A DNA stretch of 64,000 nt from DAOUJI01 sp965237875 (lineage in GTDB: Bacteria > Chloroflexota > Dehalococcoidia > Lucifugimonadales > JAGWBF01), in contig CBDEGP010000002.1 in NCBI GenBank assembly GCA_965237875.1, positions 62,001 to 126,000 of the forward strand. Reading direction: 5' to 3'. Below, in pieces: positions 34,345 through 43,202 of the stretch (position 1 is its first letter; each line of letters begins with the position of its first letter). A model generated the notes under the pieces. It was not told the DNA's origin. It was given only the letters and a program-made list of their open reading frames with translations, and did no database searches. The position numbers were made by a program, and so were the translations under genes.

Positions 34345-36201
34345 CCCCACCTAGGTGAGAGGAAGACCTCGTTGGAGCCCGCCGTGAAGGGGGCTAAGAT
34401 GTTTTTTGGAAGAGAGAAACGATCACCAACGAGGTGCACCTATTATGAGGCAAGGCTTACTGCCGTTCCAGTACGAGCAGGAGAAGAGTTCGACGGGTAT
34501 GACGGGGCTGTCGGGGCTGATGACGTACCTGGAGTTGATACACGCGTCCGGCTTGAGGTCATCGGCAGAGCGCCACGTTGGACTACGGGGGTGTGGACAG
34601 GGCTGGACGGACAGCCAGATAGTCACCTCGCTGATACTGCTGAACCTGGCAGGGGGCGAGTCAGTGTCCGACCTGGACATCCTCGAGAAGGACGAAGGGC
34701 TGTGCAGGGTGATTCGCGAGATCGAGAGTTGGGGCATGGGTGGCAGAGAGCGCAGGGCGCTCCTGGAGAGATGGCGTGTGGAGCGTCGACGGAGCGTGCC
34801 GTCGGAGTCTGCGGTGTTCCGCTACCTGGAGAGGTTCCACGACGCGGACGAGGAGGCGAAGCGGGAAGCTCACAGGGCATTCATACCTTCTCCCAACGAA
34901 GCGCTGAGAGGGCTGGGGAAGGTGAACGCCGACCTGGTGGGCTTCGTGCAGAGCCGTTCGCCTCATAGGGAGGCCACGCTGGACATGGACGCCACCCTGG
35001 TGGAGACGCACAAGCAGGAGTCGCTCTACAGCTACAAGAAGTACAGCGCGTACCAGCCGCTGACGACCTACTGGGCAGAGGCTGACTTGGTGTTGCATTC
35101 GGAGTTTCGGGACGGCAACGTACCTGCGGGCCATCAGCAGCTGCGAGTGTTGAGCGAAGCGCTGGGGCATCTGCCTGCCGGGGTGGACAAGGTGATGCTG
35201 CGGTCTGACACGGCCGGGTACCAGCAGGAGCTTCTGCGGTACTGCGCCGAGGGCAGGGACGAGCGGTTCGGGGTGATCGAGTTTGCGGTGGGGGTTGACG
35301 TGACGGCGGAGTTCCGGCGCGCGGTGTCGCAGGTTGCCGATGAGGAGTGGCAGCCACTGTACCGCAAGGTGGGCGAGCGCCGTGTGGACACGGGTCAGCA
35401 GTGGGCTGAGGTGAACTTCGTTCCCAACTGGATAGGCCACGCCAGGAACAGCCCTGAGTACCGGTTCATAGCTACCAGGGAGCGGTTGATCGAACAGCCG
35501 CTGCCGGGAATGGAGGGTCAGATGGAGTTGCCCTTTGCTGCCATGGAGTTGTCCGGCAGGGGTTGGCACAAGGTATTCGGAGTGGTGACCAACCGGACTC
35601 TTGCGGGAGATGAGTTGATCTGGTGGTCGAGGCAGAGATGCGGCAAGGGCGAGGAGGTCCACGGCGTTCTCAAGAGTGACCTTGCCGGGGGCAGGCTGCC
35701 GTCGGGCCTGTTCGGCGCCAACGCCGCATGGTGGGCGATAGCGGCGCTGGCGTTCAACCTGAACTCTGCGATGAAGCGGCTGGTGTTGGGCCAGGAGTGG
35801 GTGAGCAGGCGTCTGAAGGCAGTCCGCTTCGTACTGATCGCCCTGCCGGGCCGTGTGGTGAGTCACGCCAGGAGACTGATCATCCGTCTGGCCCGTGGCC
35901 ATCCCTCATACGCGTTGCTGCTCAGGGCGCGCCAGAGGATATCGGCGCTGGCTGCCGAGCCGTAGCCGGCATAGGCCGTCCTGCTGGACCATCGGTTGAA
36001 GGCGACTCAGCCGAGTTGCCAGGCCCAGCCATGCCTTCTTCGGCCTGAAAACACCCACAATTGGTGGGGGAGCGCTGCCGATACCCTCAAAGGCCTCGCC
36101 CGAGACCCTGTCCACGCCCGATCATGTCATGCGTCACCCTTGGTCGACACCGAACACGCCCTGCAACCACACGAAGCAACTCCCAACAATGTTAGGTGGG
36201 G
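34345..36201 (+). mobile_element. IS1380-family insertion sequence
   Basis: The ends carry CCCCACCTA (34345-34353) and its inverse TAGGTGGGG (36193-36201), and both are flanked by the direct repeat GATT (34341-34344 and 36202-36205). IS1380 elements usually make 4-bp duplications, so the 1857-bp bounds are plausible, but the inverted repeat is only 9 bp perfect. A single transposase gene fills it; 235 bp after its stop are non-coding. Confidence 0.6.
34445..35965 (+). CDS. IS1380-family transposase
   Basis: The protein is 506 aa from the ATG at 34445 (MRQGLLPFQY), which has GAGGTG upstream; a longer frame begins at 34406. Family features are the LTDSQ-like N-terminal helices, ATLDMDATLVETHKQ with the first catalytic Asp, KVMLRSDTAGYQQELLRYC with the second Asp, and the C-terminal ECxHGVLK-like block GKGEEVHGVLKSDLAGGRLPS with the Glu. 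It is uninterrupted and may be functional. It sits beside the hydroxyacid dehydrogenase promoter region. Confidence 0.88.
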   Translation: MRQGLLPFQYEQEKSSTGMTGLSGLMTYLELIHASGLRSSAERHVGLRGCGQGWTDSQIVTSLILLNLAGGESVSDLDILEKDEGLCRVIREIESWGMGGRERRALLERWRVERRRSVPSESAVFRYLERFHDADEEAKREAHRAFIPSPNEALRGLGKVNADLVGFVQSRSPHREATLDMDATLVETHKQESLYSYKKYSAYQPLTTYWAEADLVLHSEFRDGNVPAGHQQLRVLSEALGHLPAGVDKVMLRSDTAGYQQELLRYCAEGRDERFGVIEFAVGVDVTAEFRRAVSQVADEEWQPLYRKVGERRVDTGQQWAEVNFVPNWIGHARNSPEYRFIATRERLIEQPLPGMEGQMELPFAAMELSGRGWHKVFGVVTNRTLAGDELIWWSRQRCGKGEEVHGVLKSDLAGGRLPSGLFGANAAWWAIAALAFNLNSAMKRLVLGQEWVSRRLKAVRFVLIALPGRVVSHARRLIIRLARGHPSYALLLRARQRISALAAEP

Positions 36202-36373
36202 GATTTGGGGGCTGCTGCGTGGGCGGGGTTGGCTGGAGTGAACGGAATTTTCTTCCCGAAAGTGGTAGGATATACGGGAGCGAATCCGGGGAGTTCCCAC
36301 GGGAGCGCCTGATGAAGGAGCCGGGGCCGAAAGGCCGAATTGATGAAGGCTCAACCTGATTAGGAGGTCTGCG

Positions 36374-36850
36374 ATGGCGGAGATAGCAGGGCTTGGACAC
36401 GTGGGGATATACGTAAACGACCTGATGAAGGAGCGAGACTTCTGGACTCGCGTCATGGGTCTGAAGATAGCCGATGAAGACCTGGAGGGGCGTGGAATGG
36501 TCTTCCTCAGCTCTGACCCGGACTACGAGCATCACGAGTTCGTGCTGATGAAGGGGCGAGACGTGCCTGAAGGCGGCCAGTTGGTGCAGCAGATTTCGTT
36601 CAAGGTGCCCAGTGTCACGGACTTGAAGGACTATCACTCCAAGCTGGTGGACGAAGGCGCCCGCATCGACCGCATCGTCAGCCACGGGAACGCTCTCGGC
36701 CTCTACTTCTTCGACCCGGAGGGCAACCGGGTGGAGCTCTATTACAAGACCGGATTCCCCGTTCCCCAGCCCCACAGCGAACCCATCGACATAGAACTGT
36801 CTGAGTCGGAGCTGCTGGATTTGGCCCGGGCCTCCATCCCGCAGAACTAG
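36374..36850 (+). CDS. VOC-family (glyoxalase/extradiol dioxygenase-like) protein
   Basis: The 158-aa protein has two beta-alpha-beta-beta-beta modules: GHVGIYVNDLMKERDFWTRVMGL at the N-terminus and NALGLYFFDPEGNRVELYY at the C-terminus. The His of GHVG and the Glu of NRVELYY are typical metal ligands of catechol dioxygenase-like proteins. AGGAGG lies 7 nt before the ATG. The reaction is unknown; cofactor-metal chemistry on a small molecule is inferred. It is the first gene after the IS1380 element. Confidence 0.85.
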   Translation: MAEIAGLGHVGIYVNDLMKERDFWTRVMGLKIADEDLEGRGMVFLSSDPDYEHHEFVLMKGRDVPEGGQLVQQISFKVPSVTDLKDYHSKLVDEGARIDRIVSHGNALGLYFFDPEGNRVELYYKTGFPVPQPHSEPIDIELSESELLDLARASIPQN

Positions 36851-36861
36851 AAGGCGCTGGT

Positions 36862-37133
36862 TGGCAAGTGAACTGTGCAACAGAGCCCCTTTTGCGTTCC
36901 TGGAAGGGCGTATAGCCGAGCAATCGGGCACCCTGCAGGACTTGAGGACTGACTTGAGGGAAGGCTTGTAGGAGGTCAACGCTCGGGTTGACAATCTGTC
37001 CGGCCGCCTTGACCATATGTCCGGGCGTCTTGACAATCTGTCCGGCCGGATTGACGGGATGTTTCTGTCATCGTGGGCCATAGGCGGCGGGATAATCGCC
37101 TCCCTGATTGTCCTGATAGTCCGAGGAACATAG
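36862..37133 (+). pseudogene. small coiled-coil membrane protein with in-frame TAG
   Basis: One frame reads FLEGRIAEQSGTLQDLRTDLREGL, TAG (36969-36971), then EVNARVDNLSGRLDHMSGRLDNLSGRIDGM, then a hydrophobic helix (MFLSSWAIGGGIIASLIVLIVRG) and a stop at 37131. The middle has four near-identical 7-residue heptads D-N/H-L/M-S-G-R-L/I, a coiled coil, followed by a C-terminal membrane anchor. It resembles haemolysin-XhlA-like or small tail-anchored proteins. The stop suggests a decayed gene, or two parts with a restart; no clear start is seen upstream. Confidence 0.5.
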
Positions 37134-37192
37134 AGAAAGCAGCACGCTCAGCGGCCCGTTGAATCGGCCCTAATTTCACCGGAGGACCACCC

Positions 37193-39094
37193 ATGGTGCA
37201 GCAAGACCGGCTGGAGCGCTTCTCCCAGGATTCAGAGATAATTCACCCTCCCGACAGCTTGGCGTCCAACGCCAACCTCCAAGACTATGACGCCGAGTAC
37301 CGGCGTTCCATAGACGACCCTGACGGGTTCTGGGAAAACGTGGCTGCGGAGTTGGAATGGTTCGAACCCTGGGAAAAGGCGTTCCAGTGGGACTACCCGA
37401 ACTTCCAATGGTTCGTCGGCGCCAGATGCAACATAACGGTAAACGCATTGGACCGCCACGCGGGCTCTTGGCGGAGGAACAAAGCGGCCTTCATATGGCT
37501 GAGTGAGGACGGCGTTGAGCGAATATTCACCTACGGGGTCCTCTCCAGGCTTGTCAACAAATTCGCCAACGGGCTGAAGTCCCTGGGAGTGTCCAAGGGG
37601 GACCGGGTGGTCGTCTACATGCCTTTGGCTCCGGAGGGCGTCATTGCAATGCTTGCCTGCGCCAGGATCGGCGCCGTCCACAGCGTGGTCTACGCCGGAT
37701 TCAGCGTCGGCGCTCTCAGGGACCGCATAACCGACGCCCAAGCCAAGGTCGTCATCACCTCCGATGCGGGCTACCGCCGGGGCCGTAAGGTGGACTTGAA
37801 GGGAATCACCGACGAGGCCGTCGCTCCCCTGGATTTCGTGGAGAAGGTGGTCGTGTGGAGGAGGGAGCCCGATACGGTCCTTGCAGACAGAGACGTGGAC
37901 TTCAACGCGCTGCTGGCCTCCGGGCCCGCTCAGTGCAGCCCGGAAATCATGGACTCCGAGGACCCCCTTTTCATCCTCTACACCAGCGGCACCACGGGAA
38001 AGCCCAAGGGCGTCCAGCACGTCCACGGGGGCTACATGGTGGGCACGTACTACCACTTCAAGACCTTCTGGGACATCAAGGAGGACGACGTATACTTCTG
38101 CACCTCGGACATCGGCTGGGTCGTGGGCCACAGCTACATCGTCTACGCCCCGCTGATCGCCGGCGCAACGACGGTGTTCCGAGAGGGCGCCATCGACTAT
38201 CCCCATCCCGGAGTCTTCTACGAGGTTATCGACAAGTACGGTGTGACCGTCGGATTCACGGCCCCCACGGCGGTCCGAATGCTTATGCGGAACGGAGAGG
38301 AGCACATCAAGGGCTACGACCTGACCAGCTTGCGGTTCCTGACCTGCGCCGGAGAGCCTCTGAATCCCGAGGCCCAGCGGTGGGCGTACCGCCATCTGTG
38401 TGGTTCGGGGCAGTGGGGCTACATGGCGGACAACTGGTGGCAAACGGAAACGGGGGCGCCCTGCCTGGCGACACAGCCTACCATGCCGTCCAAGCCGGGC
38501 TATGTCGGAAAACCCACGCCGGGAGTCATCGCAGACGTGGTGGACTCGGAAGGCAACACCATCACCGAGCCCAACAAGGGCGGACTGCTGGTGTTGAAGA
38601 GACCCTTCCCAAGCCTGTTCAGAACGATCTACGGCGACCCGGAACGGTACGCTCATGACTGGAACCGGATAGAAGGCTGCTATTTCACCGGCGACGTGGC
38701 CCTCAGGGACGAGGACGGCTACTTCATGGTGGTGGGCAGGGCTGACGACGTGCTCAACGTGGCGGGTCACCGCATCGGCACCGCCGAGGTTGAAAGCGCC
38801 CTGGTCTCCCACGCCACGGTGGCCGAAGCGGCGGTTATAGGAGTCCCGGACTCCATCAAGGGAGAGTCCATCAAGGCGTTCGTCACCCTGCGAGTCGGTA
38901 ATGAGCCGTCGGAAGAGGCCGTTGGCGCCCTGAAGTCCCATGTGCGCCATGAACTGGGCCCCATAGCCGTGCCGGAAGCCATAGACTTCGTGGGTTCCCT
39001 TCCCAAGACGCGCTCTGGCAAGATAATGCGTAGGCTCCTCAAGGCGCAGGAACTGGGAATGGACCCTGGGGACATCACCACTCTTGAGGAGTGA
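37193..39094 (+). CDS. acs: acetyl-CoA synthetase (AMP-forming)
   Basis: Activates acetate (or a related short acid) to acyl-CoA with ATP. The 633-aa length and motifs fit: YTSGTTGKPKG (P-loop), DNWWQTETG, TGDVALRDEDGYFMVVGRADDVLNVAGHRIG, and the C-terminal adenylation lysine in PKTRSGKIMRRLL (a target of acetylation in this family). GGAGG precedes the ATG. The following alpha/beta hydrolase starts right after its stop, suggesting a two-gene unit. Propionate use cannot be excluded. Confidence 0.93.
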   Translation: MVQQDRLERFSQDSEIIHPPDSLASNANLQDYDAEYRRSIDDPDGFWENVAAELEWFEPWEKAFQWDYPNFQWFVGARCNITVNALDRHAGSWRRNKAAFIWLSEDGVERIFTYGVLSRLVNKFANGLKSLGVSKGDRVVVYMPLAPEGVIAMLACARIGAVHSVVYAGFSVGALRDRITDAQAKVVITSDAGYRRGRKVDLKGITDEAVAPLDFVEKVVVWRREPDTVLADRDVDFNALLASGPAQCSPEIMDSEDPLFILYTSGTTGKPKGVQHVHGGYMVGTYYHFKTFWDIKEDDVYFCTSDIGWVVGHSYIVYAPLIAGATTVFREGAIDYPHPGVFYEVIDKYGVTVGFTAPTAVRMLMRNGEEHIKGYDLTSLRFLTCAGEPLNPEAQRWAYRHLCGSGQWGYMADNWWQTETGAPCLATQPTMPSKPGYVGKPTPGVIADVVDSEGNTITEPNKGGLLVLKRPFPSLFRTIYGDPERYAHDWNRIEGCYFTGDVALRDEDGYFMVVGRADDVLNVAGHRIGTAEVESALVSHATVAEAAVIGVPDSIKGESIKAFVTLRVGNEPSEEAVGALKSHVRHELGPIAVPEAIDFVGSLPKTRSGKIMRRLLKAQELGMDPGDITTLEE

Positions 39095-39108
39095 GTTGGA
39101 GCAGAGCC

Positions 39109-39849
39109 ATGTCAGTTAACGTCATCGTCCGTGGGACCGGCGACCCGGTGGTAATGCACCCGTGCCTTGGACGGGGGGCCGCCGACTTCCATCAGGTGGC
39201 CGAGGCCCTGGCCGACGCCGGATTCAAAGCGGTGGCGGTGAATCCCCGAGGCGTCGAGGGAAGTCCGGGCCCATTAGAAGGGCTTAGCGTCAGGGATCTC
39301 GCCGGCGACATGGCCGACGTAATCAGGGACCTGGGGGTGGACAAGGCCCATGTGGTAGGTCACGCCTTCGGGTATAGAGTGGCGGCAGCCGTTGAGGTCT
39401 ACCATCCTGAGATGGTGCGCAGCCTCAGCTTCCTGGCCTGTGGGTGGAAGTACCGAGCGACGCCCGAGGTATCGGAGGCCCTGGACCGCTGCTATATGTT
39501 GGACCTGCCCTGGGAGGAGCGGTCACAGGCCATCAAGACGGCCTTCTTCGCTCCAAAGAACGACCCCGCCGTTTGGCGGGAGGGCTGGCATCCTGAGGCG
39601 GCCGCCGCCCAGTCAGGGTCCATGCCGCCCGGTTCCTTCGAGGCATGGAAGGAGAGCACACGCGCTCCCTTGCTTATAGTCCAGGGGCTGGACGATACTA
39701 TTGCGCCTCCTGGAAACGGCCATGATATGAAAGCGGACCTGGGCGACAGGGTTACGGTGGTGGACTTGCCCGACGCCGGACATGCGCTTCTGCCGGAGCA
39801 GCCCGCAGGCATCTCAGAGGCCCTGATCGCCTTCTTGCGGCGGCATTAG
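39109..39849 (+). CDS. alpha/beta-hydrolase-fold protein lacking the nucleophile Ser
   Basis: This is a 246-aa protein from the ATG at 39109; the GTG at 39091 overlaps the acs stop and is a weaker start. The fold is clear (VVMHPCLGRGAADF oxyanion region, acid in QGLDDTIAPP, His in DAGHALLPEQP), but the nucleophile elbow reads Gly84-His-Ala86-Phe-Gly88, with Ala where Ser, Asp or Cys should be. It may have lost hydrolysis, or use the pocket for binding or a cofactor-free lyase or oxygenase reaction. Similar G-H-A-x-G proteins occur in other bacteria, so this is not necessarily decay. Confidence 0.85.
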   Translation: MSVNVIVRGTGDPVVMHPCLGRGAADFHQVAEALADAGFKAVAVNPRGVEGSPGPLEGLSVRDLAGDMADVIRDLGVDKAHVVGHAFGYRVAAAVEVYHPEMVRSLSFLACGWKYRATPEVSEALDRCYMLDLPWEERSQAIKTAFFAPKNDPAVWREGWHPEAAAAQSGSMPPGSFEAWKESTRAPLLIVQGLDDTIAPPGNGHDMKADLGDRVTVVDLPDAGHALLPEQPAGISEALIAFLRRH

Positions 39850-39899
39850 CCCAGAGGCCCGATCTATGCGACTCCCGCCGAAGCACATCGTCCTAGTCG

Positions 39900-39929
39900 T
39901 TGACCGTCAAAAACCGGCGGCGATATAAT
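39900..39929 (+). promoter_or_regulatory. sigma70-type promoter of rsfS
   Basis: TTGACC (39900-39905), an 18-bp spacer and TATAAT (39924-39929) lie 30 bp before the rsfS start. It is nearly identical in design to the tRNA-Lys promoter at 44034. Confidence 0.7.
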
Positions 39930-39959
39930 CGAAGAAAATAGCCTCATCGGTAAACGCCG

Positions 39960-40337
39960 TTGTCGGCTGACATTTCTTACAGGCAGGAGAATCTGGAACC
40001 CAACGATTTAGCGCGTCAGATTGTAGACATCGCTTCGGAGAAGCAGGCCGAAGACATCGTCATGCTGGACATCAGGGGCATGACGCCCTTCGCTGACTAC
40101 TTCGTCATCATGAGCGCAGAGAGCCGACGCCAGTTGAACGCGCTGGAAGAAGACATGGTGCATGTCTTGAAACAGGCCGGCATTCCCCTACGCCACAGAG
40201 AGGGGAAGCCGGAAACCGGTTGGGTCCTGCTGGACTACGGCGACGTGGTGGTCCACCTGTTTGGAGCGGACCAGCGGGAATACTACCGTCTGGAGCAGTT
40301 CTGGTCCAAAGCTCCTCAGGTGGTCAGGATTCTCTAA
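39960..40337 (+). CDS. rsfS: ribosome silencing factor RsfS
   Basis: RsfS binds L14 on the 50S subunit and blocks subunit joining in starvation. The 125-aa protein starts with TTG. Family blocks include DIVMLDIRGMTPFADYFVIMSAES, HREGKPETGWVLLDYGDVVVHLF and REYYRLEQFWSKAPQV. It has its own promoter. Its last 14 bp overlap the convergent ndk gene. Confidence 0.93.
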   Translation: MSADISYRQENLEPNDLARQIVDIASEKQAEDIVMLDIRGMTPFADYFVIMSAESRRQLNALEEDMVHVLKQAGIPLRHREGKPETGWVLLDYGDVVVHLFGADQREYYRLEQFWSKAPQVVRIL

Positions 40338-40776
40338 TCCAGGGGTCTGCGCTCCTGTCATAGCCGAGAATTTCCGCAGGCGAGAAGAAGAGGTCCACCT
40401 CACGCTTGGCTGAGTCCACCGAGTCCGAACCGTGGATTAGATTGCGTCCCAGGTCCACCGCGAGGTCGCCCCTGATTGTGCCGGGAGAGGCGTCCACAGG
40501 GTTGGTTGAACCCATCGTGTTCCGGGTCAGTTGGACCGCATTCTCTCCCTCTAAGACGATTGCGATCAGGGGGCCTGATGTGATGAACTCCACCAAGCCA
40601 TCGTAAAACCCCTTGCCCGCATGCTCCCCGTAGTGGACGGCGGCCGTCTCCCTGTCCATCCGGAGCATCTTCATGCCCGCTATCTTCAGACCTCTGTGCT
40701 CAAGACGCGAAACAATGGCGCCGACAAGACCCCTTTGGACTGCGTCGGGCTTGAGCAGGACCAGAGTTCTCTCCAT
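40324..40776 (-). CDS. ndk: nucleoside diphosphate kinase
   Basis: Balances nucleoside triphosphate pools through a phosphohistidine intermediate. The 150-aa protein begins MERTLVLLKPDAVQRGL, and the active His115 lies in NLIHGSDS. The C-terminus is slightly long and overlaps the end of rsfS. It follows the thiL-tsaE-tsaB genes on the same strand 26 bp after tsaB and is probably in that operon. Confidence 0.95.
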   Translation of the reverse strand: MERTLVLLKPDAVQRGLVGAIVSRLEHRGLKIAGMKMLRMDRETAAVHYGEHAGKGFYDGLVEFITSGPLIAIVLEGENAVQLTRNTMGSTNPVDASPGTIRGDLAVDLGRNLIHGSDSVDSAKREVDLFFSPAEILGYDRSADPWIRES

Positions 40777-40802
40777 ATTGCTCCTCTCAAAAATCGCATC
40801 GG

Positions 40803-41498
40803 CTATCGCCTGATTTGCTTGGGTCCTTTGGGCGCGCCGATGCTGGGCTTTCTCAGATACAAGGGCTCCAGACTAGCCGGAGGGTCGGACTCGCCGCTGA
40901 GCAGCCTCGATTCTCCGAGGGCCGCGACTCCGTGCAGCCGTTCCTCAGGGGAATGGTCTCTTATCACCATGACCAGGGGCCCCGCCGCTTGGGACAAATA
41001 GTCTCTGTGGAGCGCCGCGCCCTCTCCGCAGACAACGCATGATTCGGGAAGCCCTTCCACCAACTGCTCCGGGGTTGTAAGGCGTTCATCCAACAGCTTG
41101 GCCCACTGGCCTTCCCTCAGCTCGAAACAGGCTGTCGAGACCTCGCCGCGGCCGGCGTCCAACATCGCGTATATGGGAAGGCCGACGTGGGCATAGGGAT
41201 GGGCCTCCGCTTCCAGGGCGCCCACACCCACGATGGGGAGCTTCAGGGCCATTGCGAAGCCTTTAGCCAAGCTGAGGCCCACTCGCAGGGAGCTGAACCC
41301 GCCGGGTCCCAGGGACACCGCTATTCCGGTAAGGGCCGATGCGCCTTCCGCAGAATCCAAGAGCGACGCCACCGCCGGCATCAGCTCTGCGGTGTGGTTC
41401 CTGCGGGACTCCCAGGTGTGGGACAAGACCGCCTTTCCATCCCGCCATAGCGCCGCACCCGCATTGCGGGTCGAAGTGTCGATGGCCAGGATGGTCAT
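40803..41498 (-). CDS. tsaB: tRNA threonylcarbamoyladenosine biosynthesis protein TsaB
   Basis: The 231-aa ASKHA-fold partner of TsaD is needed for t6A at position 37 of ANN-decoding tRNAs. N-terminal MTILAIDTSTRNAGAALW and GPGGFSSLRVGLSLAKG are diagnostic. Its ATG overlaps the tsaE stop (ATGA). TsaC and TsaD are not in this window. Confidence 0.93.
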   Translation of the reverse strand: MTILAIDTSTRNAGAALWRDGKAVLSHTWESRRNHTAELMPAVASLLDSAEGASALTGIAVSLGPGGFSSLRVGLSLAKGFAMALKLPIVGVGALEAEAHPYAHVGLPIYAMLDAGRGEVSTACFELREGQWAKLLDERLTTPEQLVEGLPESCVVCGEGAALHRDYLSQAAGPLVMVIRDHSPEERLHGVAALGESRLLSGESDPPASLEPLYLRKPSIGAPKGPKQIRR

Positions 41499-42037
41499 AC
41501 GGCCTCCGCCTCCGGCCGGTTACGGCCGTGCCTCCATAGCTGTAGATGCCTGTCCAGGCCCTTGGTAAGGCGTTCCAACGTGGCCTCATGTCCGGCGATG
41601 GAGATTTGGCGCTCAGACTCCCGCTTTCCGCGTCCCCCCATATATTCCAAAGACACGGTGACGCTTCGTTCCGGGAAGAGTTCGGCGAACTTGTCCGCCC
41701 ACTCGATGACGCAAATTCCGTCCGCTGGCCCATTGTAGGAGAGGAATTCCTCCATGCCCAGGTCCCATGCTTCCTCCGGACTCTCAATGCGGAACAGGTC
41801 CATGTGGTGCAGTGTCATCCTGCCCACGTGCCGCGTCACAAGTACAAAGGTCGGGCTGCGGGCGTATCCGGGGATGTCAAGTCCCCAGGCTATTCCCTGG
41901 GTGAGGCAGGTCTTGCCTGCGCCCAAGGCCCCGGTGAGAAGAAAGATGTCCCCCGCCTCGGCGTTGCGACCCAGCCGGCGTCCCACCTCCCAAGTCTCCT
42001 CGGGACTGTGGCTTTGGACTGTTACGGGTTGTTCCAT
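41495..42037 (-). CDS. tsaE: tRNA threonylcarbamoyladenosine biosynthesis ATPase TsaE
   Basis: The 180-aa P-loop ATPase of the t6A complex has Walker A GALGAGKT near residue 40, followed by CLTQGIAWGLDI, then HMDLFRIESPEEAWDLGMEEFL and the Walker B-like GICVIEWADKF. It starts directly after the thiL stop and overlaps tsaB by 4 bp, so thiL-tsaE-tsaB are coupled. Confidence 0.93.
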   Translation of the reverse strand: MEQPVTVQSHSPEETWEVGRRLGRNAEAGDIFLLTGALGAGKTCLTQGIAWGLDIPGYARSPTFVLVTRHVGRMTLHHMDLFRIESPEEAWDLGMEEFLSYNGPADGICVIEWADKFAELFPERSVTVSLEYMGGRGKRESERQISIAGHEATLERLTKGLDRHLQLWRHGRNRPEAEAV

Positions 42038-43036
42038 CTACCTGTAATGGTCCCAGCCGCCGGATGGGATTTCCATCTCCGCCCCGTCGGCCCCGATGGC
42101 CGACGCATGGCCGGCGGCGCCCTGGACCATCTTGCCGATGACCGTGGCTTCGGGCAGGCTGGATATCGCTTTCGTCATGGTCTCTTCATCCGCAACGAAG
42201 AGAAGTTGGAAGTCCTCGCCGCCGCCAAGGGCCATCGCCATATGATCGTCCGGGAACGCTGCCTTGAGATGTGGGCTAATGGGGATTGTCCCTGCTTCGA
42301 TGCGGGCCGCGGTCCCGCTGGCCTGGCATAGCTTTCCCAGATCGTCCATCAGCCCGTCGCTGATGTCCATGGCCGCCTGAACTCCAAGAGCGGCCAGCGT
42401 CCGGCCTTCTTCCAGCCGGGGCGTTGGGCGTCGGTGGGCGGCAGTCAGGAATCTGTAGGCGTTAGGTTCCGTCGAACCCCCTCCCAGCAGCAGCTTGAGG
42501 CCCCCGGCTGACGATCCCACCTCGCCCGTGACGGCGATAAGGTCTCCCGGCTTGGCGGCGGACCTGACCATAGGCTCCCTTTCGCAAGTTCCAAGGAGAC
42601 CAATGGTGACAAACGCTTCCCGCGATCCCACCATATCCCCGCCTATAATGGAAACACCGTAGGCGGCGCCCAGGTCGGTCATACCCTTGTACATCATGTC
42701 AAGGTCGTCCATTGAAGTGTCCGGCGGCATGCCCAGGGTGACGAGTGCGTAGGTCGGATCGCCCCCCATGGACGCTATGTCGCTCAAGTTAACGGCCATT
42801 ATCTTCCAACCCAGGTCCTCCCATGAAGTCGTGCTTCGGATAATAAAGTGGACTCCCTCCACCATAGTGTCCGTGGTCCACAGATGGATAAGCCCTCCGG
42901 CTCTCCAGGCGGCGGTGTCGTCTCCCAGGTCCACCAGAAGCTCGGAGGCGGCCCGGGCATTCTTGGGCCGGGCGTCTATGGCCCGTTGGCCCAGGCGGCG
43001 GATGGCCCCGAATTCCCCCAGGTCTCTTAAGGTCAT
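42038..43036 (-). CDS. thiL: thiamine-monophosphate kinase
   Basis: Phosphorylates thiamine monophosphate to the active diphosphate. The start at 43036 (MTLRDLGEFGAIRRL) gives 332 aa; the open frame runs to 43315 but that part lacks family similarity and overlaps the divergent gene. Motifs: DLGDDTAAW, TTDTMVEGVHFI, SDIASMGGDPTYALVTLGMP, GGDMVGSREAFVTIGLLG and ISDGLMDDLGKLC. It is the first gene of the thiL-tsaE-tsaB set. Linkage to t6A genes is a position effect rather than a shared pathway. Confidence 0.92.
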   Translation of the reverse strand: MTLRDLGEFGAIRRLGQRAIDARPKNARAASELLVDLGDDTAAWRAGGLIHLWTTDTMVEGVHFIIRSTTSWEDLGWKIMAVNLSDIASMGGDPTYALVTLGMPPDTSMDDLDMMYKGMTDLGAAYGVSIIGGDMVGSREAFVTIGLLGTCEREPMVRSAAKPGDLIAVTGEVGSSAGGLKLLLGGGSTEPNAYRFLTAAHRRPTPRLEEGRTLAALGVQAAMDISDGLMDDLGKLCQASGTAARIEAGTIPISPHLKAAFPDDHMAMALGGGEDFQLLFVADEETMTKAISSLPEATVIGKMVQGAAGHASAIGADGAEMEIPSGGWDHYR

Positions 43037-43202
43037 TGGTGAGTCCTCAAACGGCTCCTTGCAGTCAGGAATTATACCACCGCCGCGCGTTCTCTCAATC
43101 CGGCGACGCTGGACATTATGGGGATGTGTGGGTATCGTGCAGCGATGGAAAGCCGGACACGGCCAAGCTGCCCTGGCAGGCAGTCGGCGGGAAGTGTGAG
43201 CA

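Noticed and set aside
34661..35902. 413-aa minus-strand frame
   Set aside because: Shadow of the IS1380 transposase.
37232..38950. 572-aa minus-strand open frame
   Set aside because: It is antisense to the acetyl-CoA synthetase gene; long shadow frames are expected in GC-rich codon usage.
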